DNA from: Notolepis coatsorum
Taxonomy: Eukaryota; Chordata; Actinopteri; Aulopiformes; Paralepididae
Reading direction: 5' to 3'
NCBI GenBank assembly: GCA_963971535.1
Contig: OZ020589.1
Location: 55,433,743 to 55,497,742, forward strand
Length of the DNA stretch: 64,000 nt
Shown here: positions 43,659-55,900 of the stretch, piece by piece
How positions within the stretch are numbered: the stretch's first letter is position 1
Layout: each line of letters begins with the position of its first letter
Translations under genes and position numbers: made by a program
The notes under the pieces: model-generated
Told to the model about the DNA's origin: nothing
Databases searched by the model: none
Seen by the model: only the letters and a program-made list of their open reading frames with translations

Positions 43659-44010
43659 GTTGATTGATTGATTGAAAACGTTATTAACAGATTGCAGAAT
43701 GGGTACAGTACAGTACAGCTCAATACACACAATTGTTAAGGGGATACAGACCAGAGAAAGACTTTCATCTTGTTTACATCAGGGTCCCCCATTTTCAATT
43801 CATCATAACATATATGACATACATGACATACAGATAGACAGTAGGCCTACTGCTACATCTATACATTTAATTATGACATACCAGATTTGCAAATACAGTA
43901 CTGTTTATGATACAAAGAGTCCAGAAAAAAGAGTATATACATTTGATGTACAAACTGTACATTGGAGGAGTTATGGTAGGTGGGCTGGGGGAACTGTACA
44001 TTGGAGGTGG
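43659..44010 (-). repeat. LINE X 3' end, reverse copy
   Basis: TTGATTGATTGATTGAAAAC followed by TTATTAACAGATTGCAGAAT is the inverse of the LINE X tail. CATCAGGGTCCCCCATTTTC and CAGATAGACAGTAGGCC follow. Only the 3' UTR is present, so this is a severely 5'-truncated insertion. Confidence 0.8.
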
Positions 44011-45595
44011 TTAGGTCAATCTACCACTATGATCTTCGTCTCTTATATTTATATATTGGAAGAGTATATTTATGAGACAGTATATTTTGTACATATGTAA
44101 CGGTTGTGACAACGTCAGCTCAAACTTCTAACGTCACGGGCAACAACACAGACCGCTATACCGTCATTCATAGTGTAACACCCAACAAGAATGTGAAACA
44201 ACTTATTAGTATTGGGTTAGAGTTGTTTGATTTCCACTAACGTAATGTTAGATTGCTATCTGAGAAAGTTACGTAACGTTAGTCTATGTGAGCTGGCTAC
44301 ACCATTTGCCATGTATAATCTGTAGGCAAAACGGACTGCATATAAACGGCTGATGACTCATAACTTCCTATCACGTTTGAATAATGCTGTAAAGTTAAGT
44401 AAAAATGCATTTCAATAGTAATGTATATGAATTAAGAGCTTACCAATTGAGAGCTAAATCCACTGTTGTCAACAGACGAGACGCGATATTTACTTCCTCT
44501 CATTCTCTCTCTGCCTCTCTCTCACTTTGTCGAGGGCGGACCTCTTCCTGAATGAACAGAAAGCAGGCACCTCGGCACGTTGTCACCAGCTGTATGAGAG
44601 CGCCCCCGCTGGTCATTGTTACCGTTAATACGGTGCCCAAACGGTCCCCAAACAGTGGTTTCAGGACTTTTTCTGGCTGTATCTGTACAAGCATGACCAC
44701 TTGAAGTACCGGTAGATCTTGACGGTCTTGGGCTTTCATCTCGTTGTTGAGATCCAGCACTTGTCACAGACCGCCAGGGTTCAGAGCTAACCCTAACTTT
44801 CAGTATAGACAAAAGAGCAGAGAAAGCTATCAATGAAATGCCTAAATGTAATGCCCAGTTTCTCAAACCATCTGCTAAACTATCTGTAGGAAGGTGAGGA
44901 GATGTATATTTCCTTTGTGGAATTCTTGTCCATGAGGTTTATTCTTCACAATATCCAGTTGTCATCACATTTAGCTGGAATAGTTGCTATTAGTTATTTG
45001 ATCATGGGTAAAACAATTAACGTCTGAAGCATAAACAAGAACTGTCATACATAAGCATAGGCCTATATATAACACAAATTATATCACTATATAAATGAGT
45101 ACAATATTTAGCACATTTAGCCACTATACTACGCACTATGCAATCTTATACTGTAACGTTAGATGAAAGAAAACAACGACGGTTGGTAATGGTGGTAATA
45201 TATAGCTCAGTCAATCACCGAACACAGCCAAATTTGCGATATATAACAGGTGAAAGGATAAACGGGCACTTACTTTTATATCATTGACTACAATCTGAAT
45301 GTTACAGGATGGATCCCACATAAATTAAATAACTATTGACGTTAACTTTCAAACGACTGAACTCGGACTGAACTTCAACCGTTGTACTATCTTCACAACC
45401 GGCATCTTGAAGGGACAGTCCCCTAAATCTCCCAGAAATCAAATTTAAAATACACAGGAATAAATCCTGTAACAGTATTTGCTACAATGAAAATAATTAT
45501 ATATTTTATAATTAAATTAAGCCATGAAAGATCTGTGCAGCGTGATAACTTCAGTATTCTCTATACTTAGACTTATAGCAGTGGTGCTAGCAGTA
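44011..45595. other. non-coding DNA, AACGTTAG-rich
   Basis: No coding frame that I trust. A GC-richer patch at 44500-44860 has open minus frames with no recognisable domain. The block ACTGTAACGTTAGATGAAAG (45150-45190) resembles 47258-47292, so parts of this region are duplicated across the inverted-repeat unit. Confidence 0.45.
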
Positions 45596-45603
45596 CGCCC
45601 CCC

Positions 45604-45698
45604 GCGTGTTGCTTATTGACAGCGGAAGAGTGCAAAAATGCTTCCGCATTCGTCACCGCACGCCAGTACGGTAATGCGCCTTTCCTTTTCCTTCGCCC
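45604..45698 (+). repeat. inverted repeat, left arm
   Basis: GCGTGTTGCTTATTGACAGC through AATGCTTCCGCATTCGTCAC to CCTTTTCCTTCGCC is the reverse complement, with a few mismatches and indels, of 47011-47100. Sequence CAGTGGTGCTAG lies just outside (45580). Confidence 0.85.
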
Positions 45699-45924
45699 AG
45701 GTGCACCGGCGTGCTCGCGAGGTGCCCGCGAGGTGACCGCGCCGCGCTCGCGCTTGCATGCGCATGAGATCGCCGCTTGGTTCGACACATATTAACACGC
45801 TTTGGTTCATAATCACGCTTTGGTTCATATTAATCACATATGCTTTGGTTCATATTAATCACGCACACGTGATGGACGCAGCAGGCGATCACTCCTACTG
45901 TTATTCAGCTGCGCCGAGGTACAT

Positions 45925-45952
45925 GATTGATTGATTGATTGATTGATTGAGC
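45925..45952 (+). repeat. (TGAT)n microsatellite
   Basis: About seven TTGA/TGAT units. It could be the tail of a reverse LINE X remnant, but no other LINE X sequence is attached. Confidence 0.6.
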
Positions 45953-45964
45953 ACTACTGAGCTA

Positions 45965-46545
45965 ACATCAGTAGACAAGTAGAAGTTGAGTACTTTATTA
46001 TCTAAACATGGTAAGTTAGGGTGTTGTGTTCACTCATAGTTAAATACAGTAGAGGTTGAGTACTTTATTATCTAAACATGGTAAGTTAGAGTGTTGTGTT
46101 CACTCAGTTAAATACAGTAGAGGTTGAGTACTTTATTATCTAAAGATGGTAGGTTAGAGTGTTGTGTCCACTCATAGTTAAATACAGTAGAGGTTGAGTA
46201 CTTCATTATCTAAACATGGTAAGTTAGAGGGTTGTGTTCACTCATAGTTAAATACAGTAGAGGGTGAGTACTTCATTATCTAAACATGGTAAGTTAGAGT
46301 GTTGTGTTCACTCATAGTTAAATACAGTAGAGGTTGAGTACTTCATTATCTAAATATGGTAAGTTAGAGTGTTGTGTTCACTCATAGTTAAATACAGTAG
46401 AGGTTGAGTACTTCATTATCTAAACATGGTAAGTTAGAGTGTTGTGTTCAGTCAGACAGTAGACAAGTAGAGGTTGAGTACTTTATTATCTAAACATGGT
46501 GAGTTAGAGTGTTGTGTTCATTCATAGTTAAAGACAGCTGAGGTT
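45965..46545 (+). repeat. about 60-bp minisatellite, 9-10 units
   Basis: Units of GAGGTTGAGTACTTTATTAT, CTAAACATGGTAAGTTAGAG and TGTTGTGTTCACTCATAGTT recur with a period of about 58-62 bp and few differences. Confidence 0.9.
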
Positions 46546-46599
46546 GAGTAGTTTCTTCTGATATCACTTTCAAACTCCAAGTGATTTAGATCCAAAACA

Positions 46600-46880
46600 T
46601 TTTCTAACAATACATGTATATTCCATAGTAAAGTACAGTTGACAGCTGCGTTAACGTTACAATGTATTGTGTTCACAACACTGTTTAGTCTGTGACGACG
46701 CGTCGCGATAATATACATGTATATTCCATAGTAAAGTACAGTTGACAGCTTCGTTAACGTTACAATGTGTTGTGTTCACAACACTGTTTAGTCTGTGACG
46801 ACGCGTCGCGATAATATACATGTATATTCCATAGTAAAGTACAGTTGACAGCTGTGTTAACGTTACAATGCGTTGTGTTC
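46600..46880 (+). repeat. 103-bp tandem repeat, about 2.6 units
   Basis: TACATGTATATTCCATAGTA starts at about 46611, 46714 and 46817. Each copy is followed by AGTACAGTTGACAGCT and, in the first two, by TGTGACGACGCGTCGCGATA. The block CTTCTGATATCACTTTCAAA flanks the array on both sides (46555 and 46916). Confidence 0.9.
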
Positions 46881-47010
46881 ACTCATAGTTAAAGACAGCC
46901 GAGGTTGAGTAGTTTCTTCTGATATCACTTTCAAACTCCAAGTGATTCGTTGCAATGTACGCGGAAATGCTGCATTTGTGTGGCAATGTACATATGCATT
47001 TGTCTGAGCG

Positions 47011-47100
47011 CGGCGAAAGAAAAGGCGCATTACCGTACTGGCGTGCGGTGACGAATGCGGAAGCATTTTTGCACTCTTCCGCTGTCAATAAACAACACGC
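47011..47100 (-). repeat. inverted repeat, right arm
   Basis: Reverse complement of 45604-45698. The two arms enclose 1.3 kb that contains both minisatellites. This could be a foldback or hAT-like non-autonomous DNA transposon, but its true ends and TSD were not fixed. Confidence 0.85.
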
Positions 47101-47117
47101 AGTCCCCCCGCCAGTTT

Positions 47118-47430
47118 CATAATATCGAGCTACGTTACAGTAGTCACTGAAACACAGACTAAACAGCACTCATTTACATCAGCGGCACGCATTACTTATA
47201 AATAATAAAAATATATGTGTTGCATACCTGAGATGAGAAGATGCAACAGCAGTATACTGTAACGTTAGAGAAAATAACGACAGTTGGTAAATGGTATCAT
47301 AATATCGAGCTACGTTACAGTAGTCACTGAAACACAGACTAAACAGCACTCATTTATATTAGCGGTATTACTTATAAATAATCAAAAATATCTGTTGCAT
47401 AAATTACCTGAGATGAGAAGAACTGCAATA
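47118..47430 (+). repeat. direct duplication, two units of about 180 bp
   Basis: TAATATCGAGCTACGTTACA, AGTCACTGAAACACAGACTA and AACAGCACTCATTTA occur at about 47122-47177 and again at 47302-47357. Both are followed by TTACTTATAAATAAT and CCTGAGATGAGAAGA. The copies differ by small indels. Confidence 0.85.
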
Positions 47431-47754
47431 GTCGTACTGGTCTGGCTGTACCCCGCGGGTCAATTCAAATTTCAAAAACCACAATGAATTGTGGGGATCC
47501 CCCACAGTGCAACGCAGCTGTTAGTCAGTGTTGCCAAATTTGAGAGTCTGCCCCCATGTGGCATCCCTTTGATTACATTGGGCGCAGTTGGGAAATTGTT
47601 AATCCGATCTGGCAACCCGCTCTTCCTTCACAGACTGCAGACCACGGTTTCCAGACAATTATTATTTATATTATTTTATATAACAGTTACTCAATCAACA
47701 TGCTTTATGCCTACAATCTCTCTGACAAATCTCAATGGCACAAGAATAACTTAA
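47431..47754. other. non-coding DNA
   Basis: No repeat or gene was recognised. It lies between the duplication and the AAT microsatellite. Confidence 0.4.
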
Positions 47755-47956
<202 letters not shown>

Positions 47957-48240
47957 GCTCTCTTTTCAAGTAAAAAAATATGAAATAATGTTCGAAATAA
48001 TACATCTTGTGTAGAAAATCCAGCTTTAACAAATTATCTCTGTATCTTTTCAATGTAAATAATAAATCAGTAATCTCACAAAGATACTAATCTAATTATT
48101 AAGTGAACTATGCAGTTTTGGATTTGTACATTTGCATAGTGAACATGTCATTTAGGTGGGTTTTGAGCATTTTTTTTAATGAGTCCATAGTTGGGGCGTT
48201 GCGGAGTTCAGCGAGGAGCGCTTTTTCTTGAGTCTCGCGA
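47957..48240 (-). pseudogene. LINE C-terminal scrap and 3' UTR, reverse
   Basis: The minus frame 48302-48108 ends LAELRNAPTMDSLKKMLKTH followed by LNDMFTMQMYKSKTA, a typical LINE ORF2 C-terminus (a 'lp...LK.hL' tail). An AT-rich 3' UTR follows and then the TTA-repeat tail. The family is not assigned. Confidence 0.55.
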
Positions 48241-48401
48241 CTGCCGCAAAAACGCGAGGCGCGGCGCTGGGAAAAGGAATGCGCCGGCAGCGTCTGTGGC
48301 ATAGAAATGAATGACAGACAGGAGCTGACAACTCATAAAACGTCCCCGGTCGACACAGGCCCTATTAGGCTATAGGTATGAGCACGCCCTATTCCTGCCT
48401 G

Positions 48402-48955
<554 letters not shown>

Positions 48956-49411
48956 TGTAATAAGTTTCATTCAAAGGATCGGAGGCGGAGTCAGCGCTAC
49001 CGGTGAAAACAGTCTGACTGTTGCTTTATTGGAAAACAACAGCATAAATTCTCTGGTTCACAGCTTCAATTATTTCTATCTCTAAACAGCTCGTCAGGAG
49101 AGTTTCCTCGTTGGTAGCATCTCTTTTCTCGTTCAGTGTTGGAGTTTTCCAGTTTCGAGTCTCAAGCTGTTTTTCGTCTCCGTCTCCTCTGTTTCAGTTT
49201 TCGTCTGAGCGCTCTCCTTCTCCTACTGCATGCCTGGTTTATAAAGAGGAGAAAAGACCCTTCCCCCCTTGGTCGAGTCCTTGAAACGTGATGTCACGAT
49301 CTCAAGGACTCCGGCGTTTTCCTCATTGGCTAACGCCCTGTGCTGCTGTCTCTCCCTCCTTGTAAGGAGGTGATAGACTAGATTTTTCTGGCCGTTCTCT
49401 TACGGATTACA
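48956..49411 (-). repeat. LTR-like segment, possibly a solo LTR
   Basis: TGTAATAAGTTTC at one end and GGATTACA at the other give TG...CA termini, 456 bp. On the minus strand it has TATAAACC (near 49240) and CCAATAAAG (near 49030), in the right order for a promoter and polyadenylation signal. There is no matching duplication at the flanks and no second copy here. Confidence 0.4.
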
Positions 49412-49414
49412 ATT

Positions 49415-49792
49415 GTAGACAAATCCGTCCGTGAAGCTCTGAGAGAGCGCACCAAAGCATACAACGACGGCCTAGAGGCAGGCAACATGAATGACCACAA
49501 GGTGGCGCGATACAACGTAAGGAGGACAGTGTCAGAGGCCAAACGACGCTACAGGGATAAAATTGAACTCCAGTTTGAACAAGCTGACTCTAGAGCTATG
49601 TGGCAGGGGCTCAAAACGATGACAGACTACAAAGGCGCCTCCCTCAAACTGAACAGTGACATCTCCTTAGCAAATGACCTCAATACCTTCTATGCGAGGT
49701 TTGATGCTGGTAATAACAACACCAGCTCACAAGCCTCGGCAATGGGGGGGGGGGGGGGTCGGCTGCTGATGGAGGCGCAGTGTTCAGGGTAA
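49415..49792 (+). pseudogene. L2 copy D, pre-RT segment
   Basis: The frame contains DHKVARYNVRRTVSEAKRRY and SDISLANDLNTFYARFDAGN, then runs through a 15-base G-run (49744-49758) and stops after MEAQCSG. Confidence 0.8.
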
Positions 49793-51174
49793 CAGAGCAT
49801 GAGGTGAGGCGGACCTTTAAAAAAGTGAATATCAGGAAGGCAGCAGGTCCAGACGGCATCCCCGGCCGCGTCCTAAAAGTCTGTGCCGACCAACTGGCCC
49901 CAGTATTCACTGACATATTTAACCTGTCCTTAGAACAGGCTGTCATCCCCACCTGCCTGAAGAAGTCCACTATTATCCCTGTACCCAAAAAATCCAAGCC
50001 TGCTTGCCTCAACGACTACCGCCCTGTAGCTCTCACCTCCATAGCCATGAAGTGCTTCGAGAAGCTAGTAAAGGGCTACATCTGCTCCTCCCTCCCCATC
50101 AACATGGACCCCCTGCAATTTGCATACCGCCCCAACAGGTCCACGGAGGACGCCATATCCCATGTGCTGCACACAGCAGCATCACACCTGGACAAGAGGC
50201 AGGGGAACTATGTGAGAATGCTATTCATCGACTACAGCTCGGCATTCAATACCATAGTCCCCTCCATACTCATAGCCAAGCTCAGGGACCTGGGCTTGGG
50301 CTATGACCTCTGCCAGTGGGTCTTGGACTTCCTGACTGGCAGACCCCAGGTGGTGAGAGCAGGCAACTGCACCTCCTCATCCATCACCCTCAACATAGGG
50401 GCCCCCCAGGGCTGTGTTCTGAGTCCCCTCCTCTACTCCCTGTACACACACGACTGTGTGGCTCAGCGGAGTAGCAATACAATCGTCAAATTTGCTGACG
50501 ACACAGTGGTGGTGGGCCTGATCTCTGCCAACGACGAGAGGGCCTACCTGGAAGAGGTCAAGGTCCTGGCGGGATGGTGCCAGGAAAACAGCCTCTCCCT
50601 GAACGTCAGCAAAACAAAGGAGATGATTGTGGACTTCAGGAGGTCGGGGGTCAAGGACTACAGCCCCCTCAGCATCGACGGGGCACCGGTTGAGAGAGTC
50701 AACAGCTTTAAGTACCTCGGAGCCTACATATCCGAGGACTTGACATGGAACACACACATTAACAGTGTTGTGAAGAAGGCACGACAACGCCTCTACTTCC
50801 TCAGGCGCCTAAGGAAGTTCCAAGTCAGCCAGAAGATCCTTAAGAACTTCTACTCATGTACAATAGAGAGCATCTTGACCGGCAACATCACCTCCTGGTT
50901 TGGGAATAGCACTGCACAAGACCAAAGCAGACTACAAAGAGTGACACGTTCAGCCGAACGCACAATTGGAGGGGGGCTCCCCACCCTCCAGAACATTTAC
51001 TACAAGCGTTGCAAGGGCAAGGCTAAGAGAATCATTAAAGACTCCAGTCACCCGAACAACTGCCTCTTTGAACTGCTGTGGTCAGGCAAGCGATACAGGA
51101 GTCTCAAGGCGAGCACAGAAAGACTCAGAAGAAGCTTCTATCCCCAGGCCATCAGGCTGCTAAACGAACAATGA
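49780..51174 (+). pseudogene. L2 copy D, reverse transcriptase and C-terminus
   Basis: 464 codons are open, with [40 protein letters not shown] (motif A), [20 protein letters not shown] and [20 protein letters not shown] (motif C). It ends [10 protein letters not shown]. The residues for catalysis are present, but the frame begins without the endonuclease and is -1 to the upstream part. Confidence 0.9.
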
Positions 51175-51689
51175 ATGAACACTACACAACAACAACCACC
51201 AAACGCACATAGCACACACATCCACACGCACACACTCACTTTAAACAAACACACTGTAGCACCCACTCCACACACTTATAGCACACACCCACTTTAAACA
51301 AACACACTGTAGCACCCACTCCCCACACTTTATATTTATGGATGAAGGATTGCACTACAACTCGTACACCTTACTGTAAATTGTACCTAAAATTGTACCT
51401 CATCCCATTTCTGCTTTGCACTAGATAGTACTGTACATTAGTACACTGCATAGTATTGTGTATTGTATATTATATGGTAACTCAGAACATTGTACATATG
51501 TCTATACCGAACACTGTGACCTCATTTTCTTCTTCTAAATTCATGCTATATTATGTTATTATGTTATTTGATACTATCTTGTCTAGCACAGTCTCTGGAG
51601 CGTAACAGTAAGAAGCATTTTGTATGAAAGTATTCTGTACTTCTGTATGACAACTATTAAAGAACTTGAACTTGACTTGAATTGTTTGA

Positions 51690-51845
51690 TTAAACACTTT
51701 TACCAGCACAGCTCAACACACACAACTTTCCAGAAGATGAAGCAATTCATACATAGAAATACAGTACTGTTATATCTATACATTCATTACATACCAGTTT
51801 TGCAAATACAGTACTGCTGTTTGATAGAGAATGAGTCAAGAGAAG
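51690..51845 (-). repeat. diverged LINE X/SINE tail, reverse
   Basis: GCACAGCTCAACACACACAA and ACCAGTTTTGCAAATACAGT correspond to the inverse of the LINE X 3' UTR with many changes. It is an old copy. Confidence 0.5.
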
Positions 51846-51882
51846 GGAATACTCATTTAATATACCAACTAATTAAGTAGTT

Positions 51883-52587
51883 TGTTAAGTTTACTTTGTT
51901 TAGATAATATGGTTTAATCTAACTTAGCTTTCTTACCAGTTATTTTTAACACCCTTTTTTGAATTGGTTATATAAGTTCACAATGGTACCTTTTAACTTT
52001 CTCAGTGGCCAATTTGTCTCATTCATGGTATCAAATTGTTTGCGTCTTCTTGTTGCTTCTCCTACATTATCTTTTAATTAATGACTATGTTTGGTTTCTG
52101 GAGTTTAGCTTTTGCTCAGTTGTGTAATGCATAATCTATTTGGCCAGCTGCCTTTTTCTAATTCCTCAAGGGCCCAGTTGGTCTGACTAGGTTTAACAGC
52201 ACCCTGACCTCAACTGTATTCTAAGTTTTATGATTGGAGCTAGTTCCTGTTTCTTTAACGACCCTATCTCTACAGAAGGTTCTTGACAAGGGGGGTTTTC
52301 TCACAATGGTTGGTTACTCGCTTACCCTAAAAATAAACAAGACCTCCTGCTTGATTACCTCAATATAGTCTGGAGGGGTCAGTTTATGACCTTAACGCAA
52401 TCTACTTTGTTGGGTGTGGCGAGAATGTCAGCTAACCATCAAAGGTCTACTTGCCCTTACTTGTACCTATTTTTGACGAGCGAGGGTATTTCTGCTTAAC
52501 AGCTGTGACTTATTTTCTTTGAGATCCTGTTCTTAAATTCATTACTTAGCACTAGATCATACATTTTGATTTAATTAATTTACGACA
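51883..52587 (-). repeat. putative 3' LTR of the minus-strand ERV
   Basis: It starts TGTTAAGTTTACTTTG and ends TTTACGACA on the plus strand. On the minus strand it begins TGTCGTAAATTAATT directly after a purine-rich CCTCAGAGAAGGGA. No matching LTR was found between gag and env (59857-60977) or beyond 62900, so this rests on end signals only. Confidence 0.35.
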
Positions 52588-52990
52588 ATCCCTTCTCTGA
52601 GGGGTCTACCCTCATTATGTAACCAGTAAATTTCAAAATCAAAATGATATAATATTTCCATAAGATATAAACAATTAAAAAAAAATCCAAAAATCCAAAA
52701 AAAATCCAAAATTCATCATTTCACCTACCTTTTCTTCTTGCACAGGTATACACATTATTAGTTATTAATACGAGATCCAGTCTAGGTCCGTTTCTTTATA
52801 CAAAAAGAACATCGTACCATTCTCAGACTAACAGTTCTAATAAAAACGAAGGAGACTTAAACCATAAACCATAAAAAATTTAATTTCTCCTTCGCAAAAG
52901 ACCTTCTGAGGTCTATTTACTCTTAGCTGCAATTCTGCCAGTTATCCTCATCGAAACCTCTGAGGTCTATTGATAACCCTTTTTGGCCGT
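52588..52990. other. non-coding DNA between ERV pol and LTR
   Basis: AT-rich, with AATCCAAAAA repeats near 52680-52715. No env is present where one would be expected after pol. Confidence 0.5.
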
Positions 52991-52995
52991 GGCCT

Positions 52996-55900
52996 TTATG
53001 TTGCATTTGCGCTAATCGCTATCTCCTCCGGCGTCCTCTGTTCCGCTGTTGGTACTCCGCCAAAGTCCACAGAGGAAAAATCATCATTTTTCAATTCCAA
53101 TTCATGATCTCCTCTGTCTGGCTCCTGCAATAATCCTTCATTTCCCATAGAGGGACAATCATGTTGTCCCCTGTCTGGTTCCCCATAATCGTCTTCATTT
53201 TCCCCTTCGTCGTGCATTTCCTCCTGTTCTTGATCAATGAACAGGGGTTCGGATTCCAATTCTTGCCCATCTTGCAGGGCTTTTACGCAATGCGAAAGGT
53301 GAAACCACATTGGTGATCCTTTAACCTGTAGAGCTCTTTCCGTAGCTCTTACGACCTCATACGGTCCTTCCCGCCGCGCGCCATACCACTTGCGTCTGAA
53401 CACTTTTACATAAACGTAATCTCCTGGTCTTATCTGGGGAGTATTCCGCCTATTCTCCTCCTCCTCTGTCTCTCATTTACTAGAGACATAATCATAGATT
53501 GCCCCATGGAGCCTGGCACAACCATACATCGGCCAAACAACATCTCGTGCAGTGTTAAACGCAGGCCCCGAATTTCGCTTGATCGGCACGCCATCAGGGC
53601 CAAAGGTAACGCGCTCAGCCAATTTAGACCTGTGTGTTGACAGATCTTAACCAATTTGTTCTTAAGTACCCCGTTCATGCGTTCCACAGCCCCCTGGCTC
53701 TGAGGGTGGTAAACGGACCCGAAACGCTGTTTTATCCCAATCTGTTGGAGTACTAAACGTACAGTTTTGTCCACAAATTCTTTTCCATTATCGCTGCAGA
53801 TCTTATCTGGAATTCCGTAACGACTTACCAAATCACGGCATAAGAACTTAGCCACTGTTTAGTCGCGCAAGCCTCTACCCACTTCGAAAATCGACACACC
53901 ATGACAAGAATGTACCTCTTTTGGTTAATCGGTTTTATCATGTCTACATAGTCAATCACAAGTTCTCTCATTGGGTCATTTGGTGTGGGGATGTGTCCCG
54001 GGGACACAACGATCCCTCTGCGTGCATTATTTTTCAAACAAATCGCACATCTACTTATCACACAATCAATCTGCCGTAGCAGGTTTGGCGCCCAAAAACC
54101 ATACTCCTTTATTTTCCTACTCACCTCTCTCCGGTGTGCATGACAGAAATCATGCGCAGTTTGGATCAGCAGTCCAACCAGGCCCGTTGGTGCAACCACA
54201 AGTCCTTCATGGTTTCGCCACAAACCTGCCCCATCCCTACTAGCCCCTCTTGCTGACCAGAGATTTCTCTCCACCTGACTCGCCTCTTCCTGAAAGGTCA
54301 AAACATCTTTGTAAGTAATCTTATCTTCCAACTCCACCTCATGTGTGATAACCAATACCTTACCTGCTCTGTCCGCACCTGTCACTTGCTTGGCAGCGAC
54401 ATCTGCCATGTTGTTACCTCTGGTCACCTTAGACTCATCAGACTGATGGGCAGCACATTTGATAATCGCAATTTGTTTGGGTTTCATTATTGCTTTCAAC
54501 AAATTGGTTATCTGACTACAGTGTCTTATGGCGGTACCATCTGCTCTCTTAAAACCTCGCCCTTTCCACACCGCTCCGTAGAGAAAAGCTATGTTTTGTG
54601 CGTAGCTGCTATCAGTAAAGATATTAATGGCCTTCTGCCATTTTGCACGCTTCAGTCAGAGCGACTAGTTCTGCCAGCTGAGCTGAACAGGGTTGTGTCA
54701 AGGCTTCGGCCTTTTCTACGACAAACCCATCACCTTGTGATTTTACTACAGAGTAACCTGCTTTTAGGTCCTCTTCAACTCTGTAACATGAGCCGTCTGT
54801 CCATAGTTCCAAATCAGGACTGCTAAACGGGAAAGCCTGCAAGTCAGCTCTAAGTCTGGAGTACCTCTCAGCTTCCTCAACGCAGTCGTGAAGTTCTCCA
54901 TCCTCAGGCTTAGGAAGGGTCTGTGCTGGGTTCACTATGGAACACCTAGTCAAAGTAACATCTTCCTGTTCCAAAATCCTGTAATAATTTTTCAGACGGG
55001 GTATCGTTAGTGCAGATTTACCAGATTCCAACAAATTTTTTACTGCATGTCCTACCATAATATTAACTGGATACCCCATCATGATACTTGCAGCTTTCTC
55101 GTACATCAGGAAGACTCCAGCGCAATCTCGGTAGCACGGAGGCATTCCCATTTCCACCTCTGAATAGGCGATGGAGTAGTATCCTATTGGTTGTGGATGG
55201 CTCCCCACTCCGGTGTATTGTGCCAGCACTGCGCATGCATACCTCTGATCTGAAGAGGAAGAGACATACAGTATGAACTGCTTGGTATAATCAGGCAAAG
55301 TCAGGGCCGGGGCAGCTAACATACGGGTCTTTATGGTCTCAAATGCCCGCAGGCCCTCCTCAGTCCATGTTACTATAGCACTCAACTTATCGTTTCCGCA
55401 CACCTTTATCATGGCTCTTAAGGGCCCTACTAGTTCTGTATAATTCTCCACCCAAGTGGAACTATACCCCACGATTCCCAAGAACATCATCATCTGTCGT
55501 ACAGTCACTGGCTTGGGAGCTTTCTTAATAGCCACCAAATGTTCCTCTGTAATAGCTCGATGGCCCTGTGAAATCGTTTGGCCTAGATATGCTACCCTAG
55601 GTCGACAGTATTGCAATTTTTTCAAAGACACCTTGTGTCCCTTCTCTGCTAGTAGTTGCAATAGTTCGATAGATTCCTTATGACATGTTGTCTGATCGTC
55701 GGCACACAAGATAATGTCGTCCATATACTGAATGACTCAGGATTTTAATCTCAGGTCTAATCCGTCCAGATCTTCTCTTAAGATCTTGTTAAAGATATGT
55801 GGAGAATGCTTTAATCCCTGGGGGAGCCTAGTGTACTCATAATGCTCATTCTTATAGGTAAAACCAAAAAAATGCTGGCACTCTTTGCTCAAGGGTACAC

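Larger units (their letters stand above)
49412..51680 (+). mobile_element. L2 LINE copy D, 5' truncated
   Basis: It starts at TGTAGACAAATCCGTCCGTG, within the pre-RT region. The pre-RT and RT frames and a CA-rich 3' UTR follow, ending TTAAAGAACTTGAACTTGAC. It is very close to copy C, including the G-run and the same frame change. Confidence 0.9.

Noticed and set aside
44500-44866. Minus-strand ORFs
   Set aside because: No recognisable domain, two overlapping phases, no splice or promoter context.
45573-45837. Minus ORFs in the GC-rich patch
   Set aside because: They run through the inverted-repeat arm and reappear only as part of that repeat.
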